Of a stretch of 64,000 bases of DNA, positions 26,521 through 36,800 are shown in pieces. A model generated the notes under the pieces. That model worked only from the letters and a program-made list of their open reading frames with translations, was not told where the DNA came from and ran no database searches. Every line of letters begins with the position of its first letter. Within the stretch, counting starts at the first letter, position 1. Source of the DNA: Verrucomicrobiota bacterium (GTDB lineage Bacteria > Verrucomicrobiota > Verrucomicrobiia > Opitutales > Opitutaceae); NCBI GenBank assembly GCA_023432225.1, contig JAEYUW010000002.1:433112-497111 (forward strand). The letters are read 5' to 3'. A program made the translations under genes and the position numbers.

Positions 26521-28695
26521 ATGAGCGAACCCAAACCTCTGTTCACGGAGTCGTGGCACCGCGTCGCGGGGCAACGGCTCAAATTGCGTCCGTCGGTGTC
26601 GTTGCGTCGCCAGCGTTTTCGCGGCGAGCCGTGGTTCGTCGCCCAGGACGGCTTCACCAACTCGTTCTTCCGCTTCCGGCCGGAGGCGCATGAATTCATC
26701 GCGCGGCTCGACGGCACGAAGACGGTCGAGGAAGTCTGGCTCGGCTGCCTGCAGCGCTCGCCCGAAACGACGCCGGGGCAGGGCGAGGTGCTGAACATGC
26801 TCGCGCAACTTTATCAGGCCAACCTGCTCGCGGCCGACACGCCGGCCGATACGAAGCGCCTGTTCGAGCGCCACCAGAAGCGGGTGCGCCGTGAGATCGC
26901 CTCGAATATCTTCGGCATCTTCTTTCTCCGCATCCGACTCTTCGATCCCGACGCTTGGCTGACGCGCACGTGGCCGTGGATGAGTTGGCTGGCGACGCGC
27001 GCCGCCGCGGCGGTCTGGTGCGTCGTCGTGGGCCTGGGGCTTGCCATGGTGTTGAGCAACTGGGATCGCGCGATGGACCAGTCGCAGGCGGTCCTCGCGC
27101 CCGGCAATCTGTTGCTGCTCTACGCGGCGTTCTCGATCACGAAGCTGATCCACGAATTTGGCCACGCTTACATGGTGAAGGCATTTGGGGGCGAGGTGCA
27201 CGCGATGGGCGTGACGCTGCTGGTGTTCACGCCGGTGCCCTATGTCGATGCGACGGCGGCGTGGGCGTTTCGCGAGCGCCGGAAGCGCGTGCTGGTCGGC
27301 CTCGCCGGCATGCTTCCCGAACTCGCCTTTGCCAGCCTCGCGGCGGTGGTCTGGGCTTATACCGGACCGGGAACGCTCAACAGCATTGCCTACAACATCA
27401 TGATCGTGGCCTCCGTTTCCACGGTCGTGTTCAACTTGAACCCGTTGCTGCGCTTCGACGGCTACTATATTCTCTCCGACCTCACGGACTCGCCCAATCT
27501 CCAGACGCGTTCGATGCGACAGCTGCTGCATCTGTTCGAGAAGCATGCGGTCGGCGCCAACGCGATCGAGAGTCCGGCACGTTCCCGGGCCGACGCGATC
27601 TGGCTGACGAGCTTCGGCGTCGCCAGCTGGATTTATCGCATGATGGTCACGGTCACGATCATCCTGCTCGTGGCCGATCGGTATTTTGGCATCGGTCTGC
27701 TCGCTGGCGTCGTCACCTGCATCGGCGCGTTCATTATTCCGGCGGTGCGGTCGGTTCGCTATCTGGTGCGTGAGCCGCGCATCGAGCGCGAGCGCAAGCG
27801 CGCGTGGCTCGTGGCGGGTGGAGCGCTCGCGTTTGTCGCGTTGCTGATCGGCGTCGTGCCGTTGCCGCACCACTTCCGCGCTCCGGGCGTGGCTCGGGCT
27901 GCGGGTTCGCAGGAAATTTATACGCAGGTGGCCGGCTGGGTCGTCGATGTGCCGCGCCTCAGTGGCCAGTCCGCCGCGCCGGGCGATCCGGTCGTGAAAC
28001 TCGAAAGCCCAGAACTCGAATTCTCCATCGCCGCCGCGCGCGGCGATCTCGAGGAATCGCTGGGCCGCGAACGGCAGATGCTCGCGGATTTTGCCGGCGG
28101 CATCGAGCCGATGCGCGCGCGCCGCGAGGCCTCGCAACAGCGGCTCGCGCTGCTCGAGTCCGACCGCGCCAAACTGCAGGTGCGTGCGGCCGGAGCAGGG
28201 CAGTGGGTCGCGCCGACGTCCGACGATTGGAAAGGTCTGTGGCTCGCGCGCGGCGTGCGCTTGGGCGAGATCGTCGGCGCGGGTCCGGATTGGGAATTTT
28301 TCGCCGTGGTGTCGCAGCAAGATGCCAGCGCGCTCTTCGGTGCCGCCAAGGACGGGGCGGAGATTCGTTTCCCCGGCTCGGCAGGCCGGGAGATCGCCAT
28401 TCGCGAGTGGCGCGTCGTGCCCGGCCGGCAGGAGATCCTGCCGAGCGCCGCGCTCGGTTGGACCGGCAAGGGGCCGATCAAAACGCGCGAGGACGACAGT
28501 CGCGGGCTCCGCGCGGCCGAGCCATTCTTCCTCGTGGTCGGGCGCATCGCCGGCGATGCGCTGGCGCGGGACGAAGACAAGGCACTGTGGCAGGGGCGCG
28601 TGGGTGTGATGCGGTTTGATTTGCCGTGGTCGCCGCTCGGCGTGCGCTGGGCGCGCGAGTTCCGCCAACTGCTCCAGCAGCGCTACCAAATCTAA
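26521..28695 (+). CDS. PqqD-like / M50 site-2-protease / HlyD-like membrane fusion protein
   Basis: Predicted protein of 724 residues. The N-terminus (about 24-105) resembles a PqqD-type peptide-binding domain (FFRFRPEAHEFIARLDGTKTVEEV...). A membrane part with about seven helices (158-447) has the zinc-protease motif HEFGHA (211-216) and the third-ligand motif NLNPLLRFDGYY (305-316), both intact as in M50 site-2 proteases. After the last helix (about 428-447) there is a lipoyl/HlyD-like periplasmic part (SQEIYTQVAGWVVDVPRL, then a coiled stretch at 500-550). Similar M50-HlyD fusions are known beside export systems. It probably sits in the inner membrane, could bind or clip the exported chain, and could dock to the TolC channel (inference). 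The SecA-like start is 5 bp after its stop. Confidence 0.88.
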   Translation: MSEPKPLFTESWHRVAGQRLKLRPSVSLRRQRFRGEPWFVAQDGFTNSFFRFRPEAHEFIARLDGTKTVEEVWLGCLQRSPETTPGQGEVLNMLAQLYQANLLAADTPADTKRLFERHQKRVRREIASNIFGIFFLRIRLFDPDAWLTRTWPWMSWLATRAAAAVWCVVVGLGLAMVLSNWDRAMDQSQAVLAPGNLLLLYAAFSITKLIHEFGHAYMVKAFGGEVHAMGVTLLVFTPVPYVDATAAWAFRERRKRVLVGLAGMLPELAFASLAAVVWAYTGPGTLNSIAYNIMIVASVSTVVFNLNPLLRFDGYYILSDLTDSPNLQTRSMRQLLHLFEKHAVGANAIESPARSRADAIWLTSFGVASWIYRMMVTVTIILLVADRYFGIGLLAGVVTCIGAFIIPAVRSVRYLVREPRIERERKRAWLVAGGALAFVALLIGVVPLPHHFRAPGVARAAGSQEIYTQVAGWVVDVPRLSGQSAAPGDPVVKLESPELEFSIAAARGDLEESLGRERQMLADFAGGIEPMRARREASQQRLALLESDRAKLQVRAAGAGQWVAPTSDDWKGLWLARGVRLGEIVGAGPDWEFFAVVSQQDASALFGAAKDGAEIRFPGSAGREIAIREWRVVPGRQEILPSAALGWTGKGPIKTREDDSRGLRAAEPFFLVVGRIAGDALARDEDKALWQGRVGVMRFDLPWSPLGVRWAREFRQLLQQRYQI

Positions 28696-28700
28696 TTGCG

Positions 28701-30692
28701 ATGACCGCGCCGCTCGTCGAAGTCCGCCGCACCGAACTCGTGTTGCCCGAGAAATTGCCCTCGGGACTCGATGCCATCGTGCACCGCGCGCATGGCGCGT
28801 GGCATAGCCGCAATAAGTTCTCGCAGGATTTCCAGCGGGAAGCCTTCGCGTTGCACGCCGCGGCTGGACAGCTCGCCTCGGCGAGCGAGTCGGAGTTGAA
28901 AGTCGAGATGCGCCAGCGGCGCGACACCGTGCGACGCGCGGGCGGCGCCTGGCGCCAGGCCTTCGCGGACGCGTTGCCGGTGGTGGTCGAGCAGGCCCAC
29001 CGCGCGCTCGGTTTCCGGGCGTTTCCGGTGCAGTTGATGGGTGCGCTCGGCCTCGCGGACGGGCGGCTCGTCGAGATGGCGACGGGCGAGGGGAAAACTT
29101 TGACCATCGCGCTCGCCGCCGCGGCGTCGGGTTGGCAGGCGCGACCGGTGCATGTCATCACGGCGAACGATTACCTCGCGCAGCGCGACGCGACGACGCT
29201 GCGCGCCTTCTACGAGCGCTGCGGATTGACGGTGGCCGCCGTGACCGGGCCGATGGAAGCGCCGGCGCGCCGGGAGGCCTATCGGGCACAGGTTGTTTAT
29301 ACCACGAGCAAGGAGCTCGTGGCGGATTTCCTCCGCGATCGTCTCGTCCTCGGCGTGATGGCCGATCCGGGCCGTCGCATGGTCGCGAAACTCCTCCGCG
29401 GCGGCGTGGGGGAGGAGCCGATCGTGCTGCGCGGATTGCACACGGCCATCGTCGACGAGGCGGACAACCAGTTGATCGATGAGGCGGTGACGCCGCTCAT
29501 CATCAGTCGTCCGCAACCGAATGAGGCGTTGGTTCAGCTGTGCCGCGAGGCGAACCGGCTGGCGGGCGAGTTGTTGCCCGGCGAACATTACGAGCTGAAT
29601 CTCCGCCACAAGGAGGCGAAGCTGCTCGCGGCCGGCCACCAGCACATCGACACGTGGTGCGAGCAGCATGGGCGCTCCATCTTCAACCGGCCGGGCTGGG
29701 TGAGTGGGCTCGTCGTGCAGGCATTGCAGGCCCGGCATTTTTTCCTGCGCGACAAACAGTATGTCATCACCGACGGGAAGATCGTGATCGTCGACGAATC
29801 CACCGGCCGCGTCATGCCCGGGCGTTCGTGGCAACTCGGTCTGCACCAGGCGGTCGAGGCCAAGGAAGGCCTCGACATCACGCAGCCCAACGAGTCGCTG
29901 GCGCGGCTGAGCTTCCAGCGATTTTTCCGGCTGTTCCGCCGACTCGGCGGCATCACCGGCACGGCGGCGGAGGCGGCGCCGGAATTCTGGCAGATCTACG
30001 AATTGCCGTTCCTGAAAGTGCCGCCAAACCGGCCGAACATCCGGCGGCGCTGGCCGGCGAAGTTTTTTGCGACGGCGGACGAGAAGTGGCATGCCGTCGT
30101 GGAAGAGATTTGCGCGGTGCACGCGGAAGGCCGGCCGGTGCTGATCGGCACGCGCAGCGTGGCGGCGAGCGAGCACCTCGGACGTCTGCTCACCCAGAAA
30201 AACCTCAGCTTTACACTGCTCAATGCCGTGCGCCACGAACAGGAGGCCGCCATCGTGCTACTCGCGGGCGAAGCGCGCGGCATCACGGTCGCGACCAACA
30301 TGGCGGGCCGCGGCACCGACATCCGGCTCGGCACTGGCGTCGCCGCCGTCGGTGGCTTGCACGTCATCCTCACAGAACCACACGATTCCGGGCGCATCGA
30401 CCGGCAACTCGAGGGGCGCGCTGGCCGTCAGGGCGATCCCGGTTCCTCGCGTTTGTTCGCCTCGCTCGAAGACGATCTGGCCGAGCGCTTCATGTCCGCC
30501 CTCACGCGACGGTTCGCGGCGCGATTGCTCGCGGGCGGCGGGCCGCAAGGTGAGCGCTTGGTGGGGCGGCTTTTCCGGCGTGCTCAAGCGAGCGCTGAGG
30601 CCGCCGCGTTTCGTCGTCGTCGTCTCGTCATGGTCCAGGACCATGAACTCGCGAGTGCCCTCATGCCGGGACAGGCCTTGGACCAGATATGA
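28701..30692 (+). CDS. SecA-like preprotein translocase ATPase, C-terminally shortened
   Basis: Predicted protein of 663 residues against roughly 900 for housekeeping SecA. The motor is complete: ATGEGKT Walker A (127-133), HVITANDYLAQRDA (151-164), VDEADNQLIDEAVTPLIIS (251-269), LHQAVEAKEGLDI, GGITGTA, TNMAGRGTDIRLG (about 532-544) and EGRAGRQGDPGSSR (about 570). The insertion between VDEADNQLIDEA and VDESTGR matches the preprotein cross-linking domain. After SLEDDLAERF only about 70 residues remain, so most of the helical wing/scaffold and the zinc-binding linker are missing. The start at 28701 follows the M50 gene by 5 bp. A second, specialised SecA linked to a giant exported protein recalls accessory SecA2 systems, but gene order and partners differ. 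Confidence 0.93.
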   Translation: MTAPLVEVRRTELVLPEKLPSGLDAIVHRAHGAWHSRNKFSQDFQREAFALHAAAGQLASASESELKVEMRQRRDTVRRAGGAWRQAFADALPVVVEQAHRALGFRAFPVQLMGALGLADGRLVEMATGEGKTLTIALAAAASGWQARPVHVITANDYLAQRDATTLRAFYERCGLTVAAVTGPMEAPARREAYRAQVVYTTSKELVADFLRDRLVLGVMADPGRRMVAKLLRGGVGEEPIVLRGLHTAIVDEADNQLIDEAVTPLIISRPQPNEALVQLCREANRLAGELLPGEHYELNLRHKEAKLLAAGHQHIDTWCEQHGRSIFNRPGWVSGLVVQALQARHFFLRDKQYVITDGKIVIVDESTGRVMPGRSWQLGLHQAVEAKEGLDITQPNESLARLSFQRFFRLFRRLGGITGTAAEAAPEFWQIYELPFLKVPPNRPNIRRRWPAKFFATADEKWHAVVEEICAVHAEGRPVLIGTRSVAASEHLGRLLTQKNLSFTLLNAVRHEQEAAIVLLAGEARGITVATNMAGRGTDIRLGTGVAAVGGLHVILTEPHDSGRIDRQLEGRAGRQGDPGSSRLFASLEDDLAERFMSALTRRFAARLLAGGGPQGERLVGRLFRRAQASAEAAAFRRRRLVMVQDHELASALMPGQALDQI

Positions 30693-30785
30693 CACGCGGC
30701 GCTTTTCACCTGTGGCCGATGTCACAATTCGCCCGGGCGGCAAATTTGGCCTTGTATCCCGCTTTGCCGTCGGAAATTAACCGTA

Positions 30786-30798
30786 GGGTAAGTTACCC
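30786..30798. promoter_or_regulatory. Perfect palindrome just before the giant gene
   Basis: GGGTAA-g-TTACCC, a perfect dyad of 6-bp arms, ends 3 bp before the GTG start of the giant gene. It covers the place where a ribosome-binding site should be, so it could be a protein-binding operator or a small RNA hairpin limiting translation. No second copy was noticed in the window. Confidence 0.45.
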
Positions 30799-30801
30799 AT
30801 T

Positions 30802-33800
30802 GTGAGCAAACCCCAGCCCCAGTTTACAACACGGGAGCCGTCGTCTTTTGTCGTCGAGGCATTAGAACCGCGGCTTCTGCTGTCGGCGACTCCGCTGGGG
30901 GCGGTCACGGAGATCGTGGCGAAAGATTTTGGCGGCGTGGCGCTGTTGGCTGAAGCCGGCCATGCGCAAACGACTTTAGCCAGCGCCAGTTCGGATCAGG
31001 ACGGTCTCTTTCAGGAGGTGAATTTGGCGGCCTTGAACGGGGCCGAGTCGGTCGCTCCGGTGGCTGTTTTGGCGCCGGTGGCGGAACCGGTTTTAGCCCA
31101 GGTCGCGCCGACGAGTGTCGTCGAGCCGGCACCAGTTGCTGTGGCCGAAACCGTCGCCGCGCAAACCGCCGCACCGGTCGTTTCGGCGAGCGCGAGCCCG
31201 ACTTCCACGACGTCGACAACCGTGGCGAACTCCGCCGCGACGACTCCGGACTCGACGCAATCGATGGCTTCTCAGTTGGTCGAAACCCTCACCGCCGGCC
31301 AGGCGCCTCCGACCGTTGCTGCGCCCTCGTCGCTCCTCGCGAGCACGAGCTCCACCACGCAAACCACGAGTGCAGCGGCGTTAACCTCGTTCACTCTCAC
31401 TTCAAGCGACACTACGACGATCTCCATCGGCGGGACCGAGGCGGGATCGTATACCCAGATTGAAGTCACCGGCCTGGCCACGATCGCGGGCAATCTGGCG
31501 GTGACATTCGCCAACGACTTCAAGCCCGAGGTCGGCGACGTTTTCGACATCATCACGTTCGGCGGAGTCAGCGGAAAGTTCGCGCACGCCACGGGCATCT
31601 TCGGTTTCGGCGACGGCAAGGTCTACCTCGAGATCGTCCAGAAAGCCGACCGCATCCAACTTGTCGCTCGCTCGTTCTCGTTCGGCACGGACAACTTCGT
31701 TTTCAACCTCGCCGGCACGACCGCGAAGAACCTCCTCGGCGAGTTCTTCAGCTTCTCCTACTTTGCGCTCACCACCGCCACGGTTTCCGGCACGCTTGAT
31801 CTCGGTGGCTTCGTTCAAGTCGCCGGCTCGTTCACGCTGACGCGCCTTAACGACCTGTCGGCGAGCGTGGGCGGCGCCACCAAGTTGCTTTCCGGCTACA
31901 CGCTCAGCGCGTCGAACGTGCGGATCTTTGTTGGGGCCAATGGGCCCTATTGGCTCGATTCGAACAACGACGGTGCGATCGACGGCTCCGACACCCCGGC
32001 GGCGACCGCGACCGGCTTTGCCGCTTCCGGCGTCGATGTCGCGCTCTTGTGGGTCAAGCCGAACGACACCGCCGACACGACGAGCTACTACGCGTTGAAG
32101 GCCACGGCCGGCACCGCCGCGCTGGTCGGCTTCGGTTCGGCGTTCAGCTTCTCGCTCAAAGGCCTGACGGTTGAAATCAACCGCGCGACGGACTCGACTG
32201 GTGCCTCGGCGACCCCGATCGACTTCTCCGTGCGCACCGGCGGCGGCTACACCATCGCGGTCGGCAGCGGTTCGCAGCTTCTTAATTACAGCACGACCAC
32301 AAAGCGGGCGAAGGTGACCGAGGCTGCGCTGACCATCGGCGACTTCATTTCCTTCGTCGGCTCGCTCGCCCTCACGCCCGAACAGGGCTACGGCGACAAG
32401 ACCCTGAGCGACGGCACCAAGAAAAACGTCTCGCAGCTCACGATCGGCATGACCGGCGTCCGCGCCTTCGTCGGCCTCGGCGGTTACTGGACCGACTCGA
32501 ACAACGACGGCACCGTCGACGGTTCCGACACCCCGAATGCCAACGCCATCGGCCTCGCGGCCAGCGGCGTCGACCTCGCTCTCGCTCTCTTCACGCCCAG
32601 CGACAAGAACGACGCGGCCCGCTACTATGCGTTCGCCTTGAGCGGTGCGACCGCCTCGCTCGTCGGAGTCAACCAGGTGACGATGTCGATCACTGGCTTC
32701 ACCGCCGCGGCCAACGGCGTCACCGGCCTCAGCGGCTCCAGCAACCCGGTGATCGACTTCTCGAAACTCGATGGCGGTGGCCTGACGGTCGCGACCGGCG
32801 GCGCGTCGGTGTTCCTCGATTACAGCAGTCGCGTCCTGCGTGCGGCCGCGAAGGACGCGACGCTCGCGCTCTCCAGCTTCATCTACGTCCGTGGCGGCTT
32901 CGGCTTCGATTTCAATCCGGACGTCGTCGAAGTCCTCGACGACAACACCACGCGCGACCTCGACGCCCTCATCGTCGGCGCGTCCAACGCCTACGTCTTC
33001 GTCGGCGTCGGCGGCCCGTATTGGACGGATTCTAATAATGACGGCGAAGTCACGTCCGCCGACACCCCGGTTTCGCAAGGTGCCATCGGCTTCGCGCTCT
33101 CCGGCGTCAACCTCGCCCTCGCGCTCCTCAAGCAGACCGGCGTCGCGGAGTCCGCGGCCGTTCGCTACACGGCGTTGAAGTCCCATGCGGATTCCGCCGA
33201 ATTCGTCGGCTTCCCGGAGGCGCTCGTCGTCAGCGCGTCCGACATCACGCTCGAGGTCAACCGCGCGACCGATCCCGCGAACGTGATCACCGCGGGCGAC
33301 TTCAGCGGAATGGACGGCGGCGGTCTGACCGTCGTTACCGGTGGCGAGAGCATCCTGATCGACTTCGACCACGCCCTGCTGCGCGCCAGCGTCGGCGACG
33401 CGACCATCCAGATCTCCGAGTTTGTCTTCATCCGCGGCGGCTTCGCGCTCGAGAAGGGCGTGCCGGTCGTCGAGCAACTCGACGATGGCAGCACGCGCGC
33501 CATGGACGTCGTTACCTTCGGCGCCACCAACGTTCACATCTTTGCCGGCGTCGGCGGCCCCTATTGGAACGACTCCAACAACGACGGCACCATCGACGCC
33601 CGCGACACCCCGACGAACGGTGCCGCCGGCGTGGCCTTCAGCGGGGTCACCTTCGGACTCGCGCTGCTCCGCCAGTCCGGCGTGGCCAACCCGATCGAAT
33701 ACCTCGCGCTCAAAGTTTCCGCCGCCACCGCTTCCTGGGTCGGCTTCGGTTCCTCGTTCACGCTCACCCTCTCTAATATAGTAATAGAGATCAACCGCGC

Positions 33801-36800
33801 CATCGATCCGGCCGGCATCGTGACCGCGGGCGACTTCACCGCGATGGACGGCGGCGGTCTCAGCGTCAGCACAGGCGGCACCGCCGTGCTCATCGATTTC
33901 GCCGACAAGGTCGAACGCGTCGCCGTCGGCACCGCCACGCTCAAGGTTTCCAATTTCCTCAGCATTTCCGGCGGTTTCGCCCTCGAACGGGCCACGAAGA
34001 CCGTGACGCTCGTCGACGGCACCGAGGTCGTGACCAACGTGCTCACGCTCGGCGGCCACAACGTCACCGGCTTCGTCGGCCTCAACGGTCCGGCCGACGC
34101 GCCCAACGCCCGCGGCTTCTCGCTCACCGGCCTCGACTTCGCGCTCGGTCTGTTCACGCCCGATGACTCCGAGGAAAAGATGGCCGGCCTCAGCTGGCAG
34201 ACGCTCTACGCCACGGCCAACGGGTTCAGCCTCGTCGGCATGCCCAGTCTCGCCGTCTCCGGCGCCGCGCTCTCCATCTCGATCAACCGCGCCCTCGGCC
34301 TCGCGGCCGACGACGAACGCGACCCCGATCAACTGGTCATCGATTACAGCGGTGCGCCGATGACGGTCGCGACGAGCAGCAGCACGAACCTGAAATTCGA
34401 ATTCGACGGCGCTGACGGCGAACTCCTCCAAGTCGGCGGTAATCTCACGCTCACGGTCGGCAGCTTCTTCCACGTCAGCGGCAACCTCGCGTTCCGCAAG
34501 TCACTCGCTGACGTCACCCTGGCCGACGGCAGCTCCGTCACCACCGAAACCCTCCAGGTCGGCGGCAGCGGCCTCACCGCCTTCGCCGGCATCAACGGTC
34601 CGGCGGCCAATTCGAACGCGATCGGCCTGAGCCTCACCGGCGTGGACTTCGCGCTCGCGCTCCTCACCGAGAAACTTCCCACGAACTCGACCGACACGCC
34701 GCGCGCGTGGCAGGCCCTGCGCGCCACGGCCGAGAGCGTGTCCTTCGTCGGCCTCCCGAACGTGACCCTCGCGTTCAAGACGATGACGATCGAGATCAAC
34801 TCGGAACTCGGTGTCCCGGCCGATCGCGATGCCAACGTCATCGATTTCTCCGCGAAACCGCTCGAGGTTGCCACCTCCAGCAGCGAGTCGATGACCGTCG
34901 ACTTCGACGGCGACGACGGCGAACTGCTCCGCGCCATCGGCCGCGTCGAGGTGAACCTCTACGGCTTCATTCAATTCTCCGGCGATCTCGCGTTCTCGCG
35001 CTCCTCCGGCACCGCGAAACTTTCCGACGGCACGACCGTCAACGTCGACCGGCTCACCCTCGGCGCGCACGGCATCGATGTCTTCGCCGGCCTCGCGCAC
35101 GACGGCGAGCCGCAGCTCGGCTTTAAGCTCGGTCAGGTCGACCTCGCGCTCGCGATCCAGACTGACCACGCCGACCCGAGTCGCGAGTGGGTGACGCTCG
35201 AAGCTGAAGCCGGCTCCGCCGCGTTCATCGGCATCGATGGACTGCGCCTCGAGGCCGACACGATCTCGCTCGCCGTCAACCGCGCGTCGGCCGACGGCAA
35301 ATTGGTCAACTTCGCCGCGCAATCCCTCACGCTCACCACGGGTCCGACCACAGAGCGCACGATCGATCTCAGTTCCGCCGACGGCGAGACCCTGCGCGCC
35401 TCCGGCAACCTGAACATCGACCTGTTCGGTTTTGTTCAGCTCTCGGGTGGCTTCGCTTTCGAAAAGACGCAGAAGACCGTGAAGCTTGCCGACGGCACCG
35501 AGGTGCAAACCGAAGTGCTCGCGCTCGGCGGCACCGATGTTTCGGCCTTCGTCGGCCTCAACGGCCCGGCGGATTCCGGTTACGCGATGGGCTTCGGTCT
35601 CTCGGGCCTCGATTTCTCCCTCGGCCTCTACAACGGCGAGATCGACAATACTGCCGTTTCGTGGACGACGTTTGAGGGCACTGCGGACGACTTCAGCCTC
35701 GTCGGCCTGCCTGGCCTCGCGGTTTCGGGCGACACGCTGTCGGTCACCATCAACCGCTTCAACGGCACGCTCACCGGCCATGATTCCGCGGACCTCGTGA
35801 TCGATTACGCCACGCTCCCGATCACGGTGACCACCGGTCCGGGCGCGACGCACACCTTCGAGATCGATGGCGCGAAGGGCAACCTGACGCAGGCCTCCGG
35901 CAATCTCTCGCTCACGGTCGGCGACTTCTTCTCTGTTACCGGCGGCTTCGCCTTCGAGAAATCGCGCGGCACGGTGACGCTCGCCGACGGTCGCATCGTC
36001 GACGCCGACCTCCTTACCATCGGCGCGACGCGCGTCGATGCCTTCGCCGGTTTGAATCATGGCGACGCCGACCAGCTCGGCCTCTCGCTCTCTCAAGGTG
36101 ATCTCGCTCTCGCTCTCGTCGCTGACCGCGCGAATCCGGGCTGGCGCTGGATGGCGTTGAAAGCCCAGGCGGGCACGGTCGCCTTCGTCGGCCTCGACGG
36201 CCTGACGCTCGAAGGGCGGGGGATGCTCGTCGAGGTGAACCGCAACACTTCCTCCTCTTACAACACCGTTCTTCATCTCGACCTCGCGGGCACGCTCGGC
36301 ACGGTGACGTTTACGCTCGGCGGTTCGTCCGGCTCGCTGACGCTGACCGGCGGCGACACCGACACGGAGATCGTGGCCGCGCTTCAGACCGCGCTCGAAT
36401 CGATCTCGGGCATCGGCGCCGGCAACGTCCTCATCGCCGGCAACCGCGACGAAGGCTTCACGCTCGAGTTCATCGGCGCGCTCGCCGGCACGGACCTCAC
36501 CGGCCTGACGGTCGCGACCGTCGCGCCGACGCTCACGTCGTCGGTCACCGAGATCACCGCCGCTGTCCCGGGCTCCAACGAAGTTCAACTGCTCACGATC
36601 AACGCCTCCACCGGCACGGTCGGCTCGTTCGTGCTGAAATTCGGCGACCAGCTCACGACTACTATTAATTACCAGAGCGACGCCACTGCGCTCGCCGCCG
36701 CCATCCAGGCCGCGCTCTCGACTCTCTCGAATATCGGTTCGGGCAACGTCGGCGTCGCCGAAGCCGCGGGCTCCACCGCCGCCTCGCGCGTCTTCGCCAT

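Noticed and set aside
24672..26798. Minus-strand open frame of 708 codons opposite the GAF-HlyD gene, and 26275-28689 opposite the M50 gene
   Set aside because: Shadows of strongly supported plus-strand genes with membrane helices and HEFGH/lipoyl motifs.
31402..34473. Minus-strand open frame of about 1,023 codons, and a similar one at 43690-45090
   Set aside because: Antisense to the giant gene, with no domain and the same low-complexity composition.
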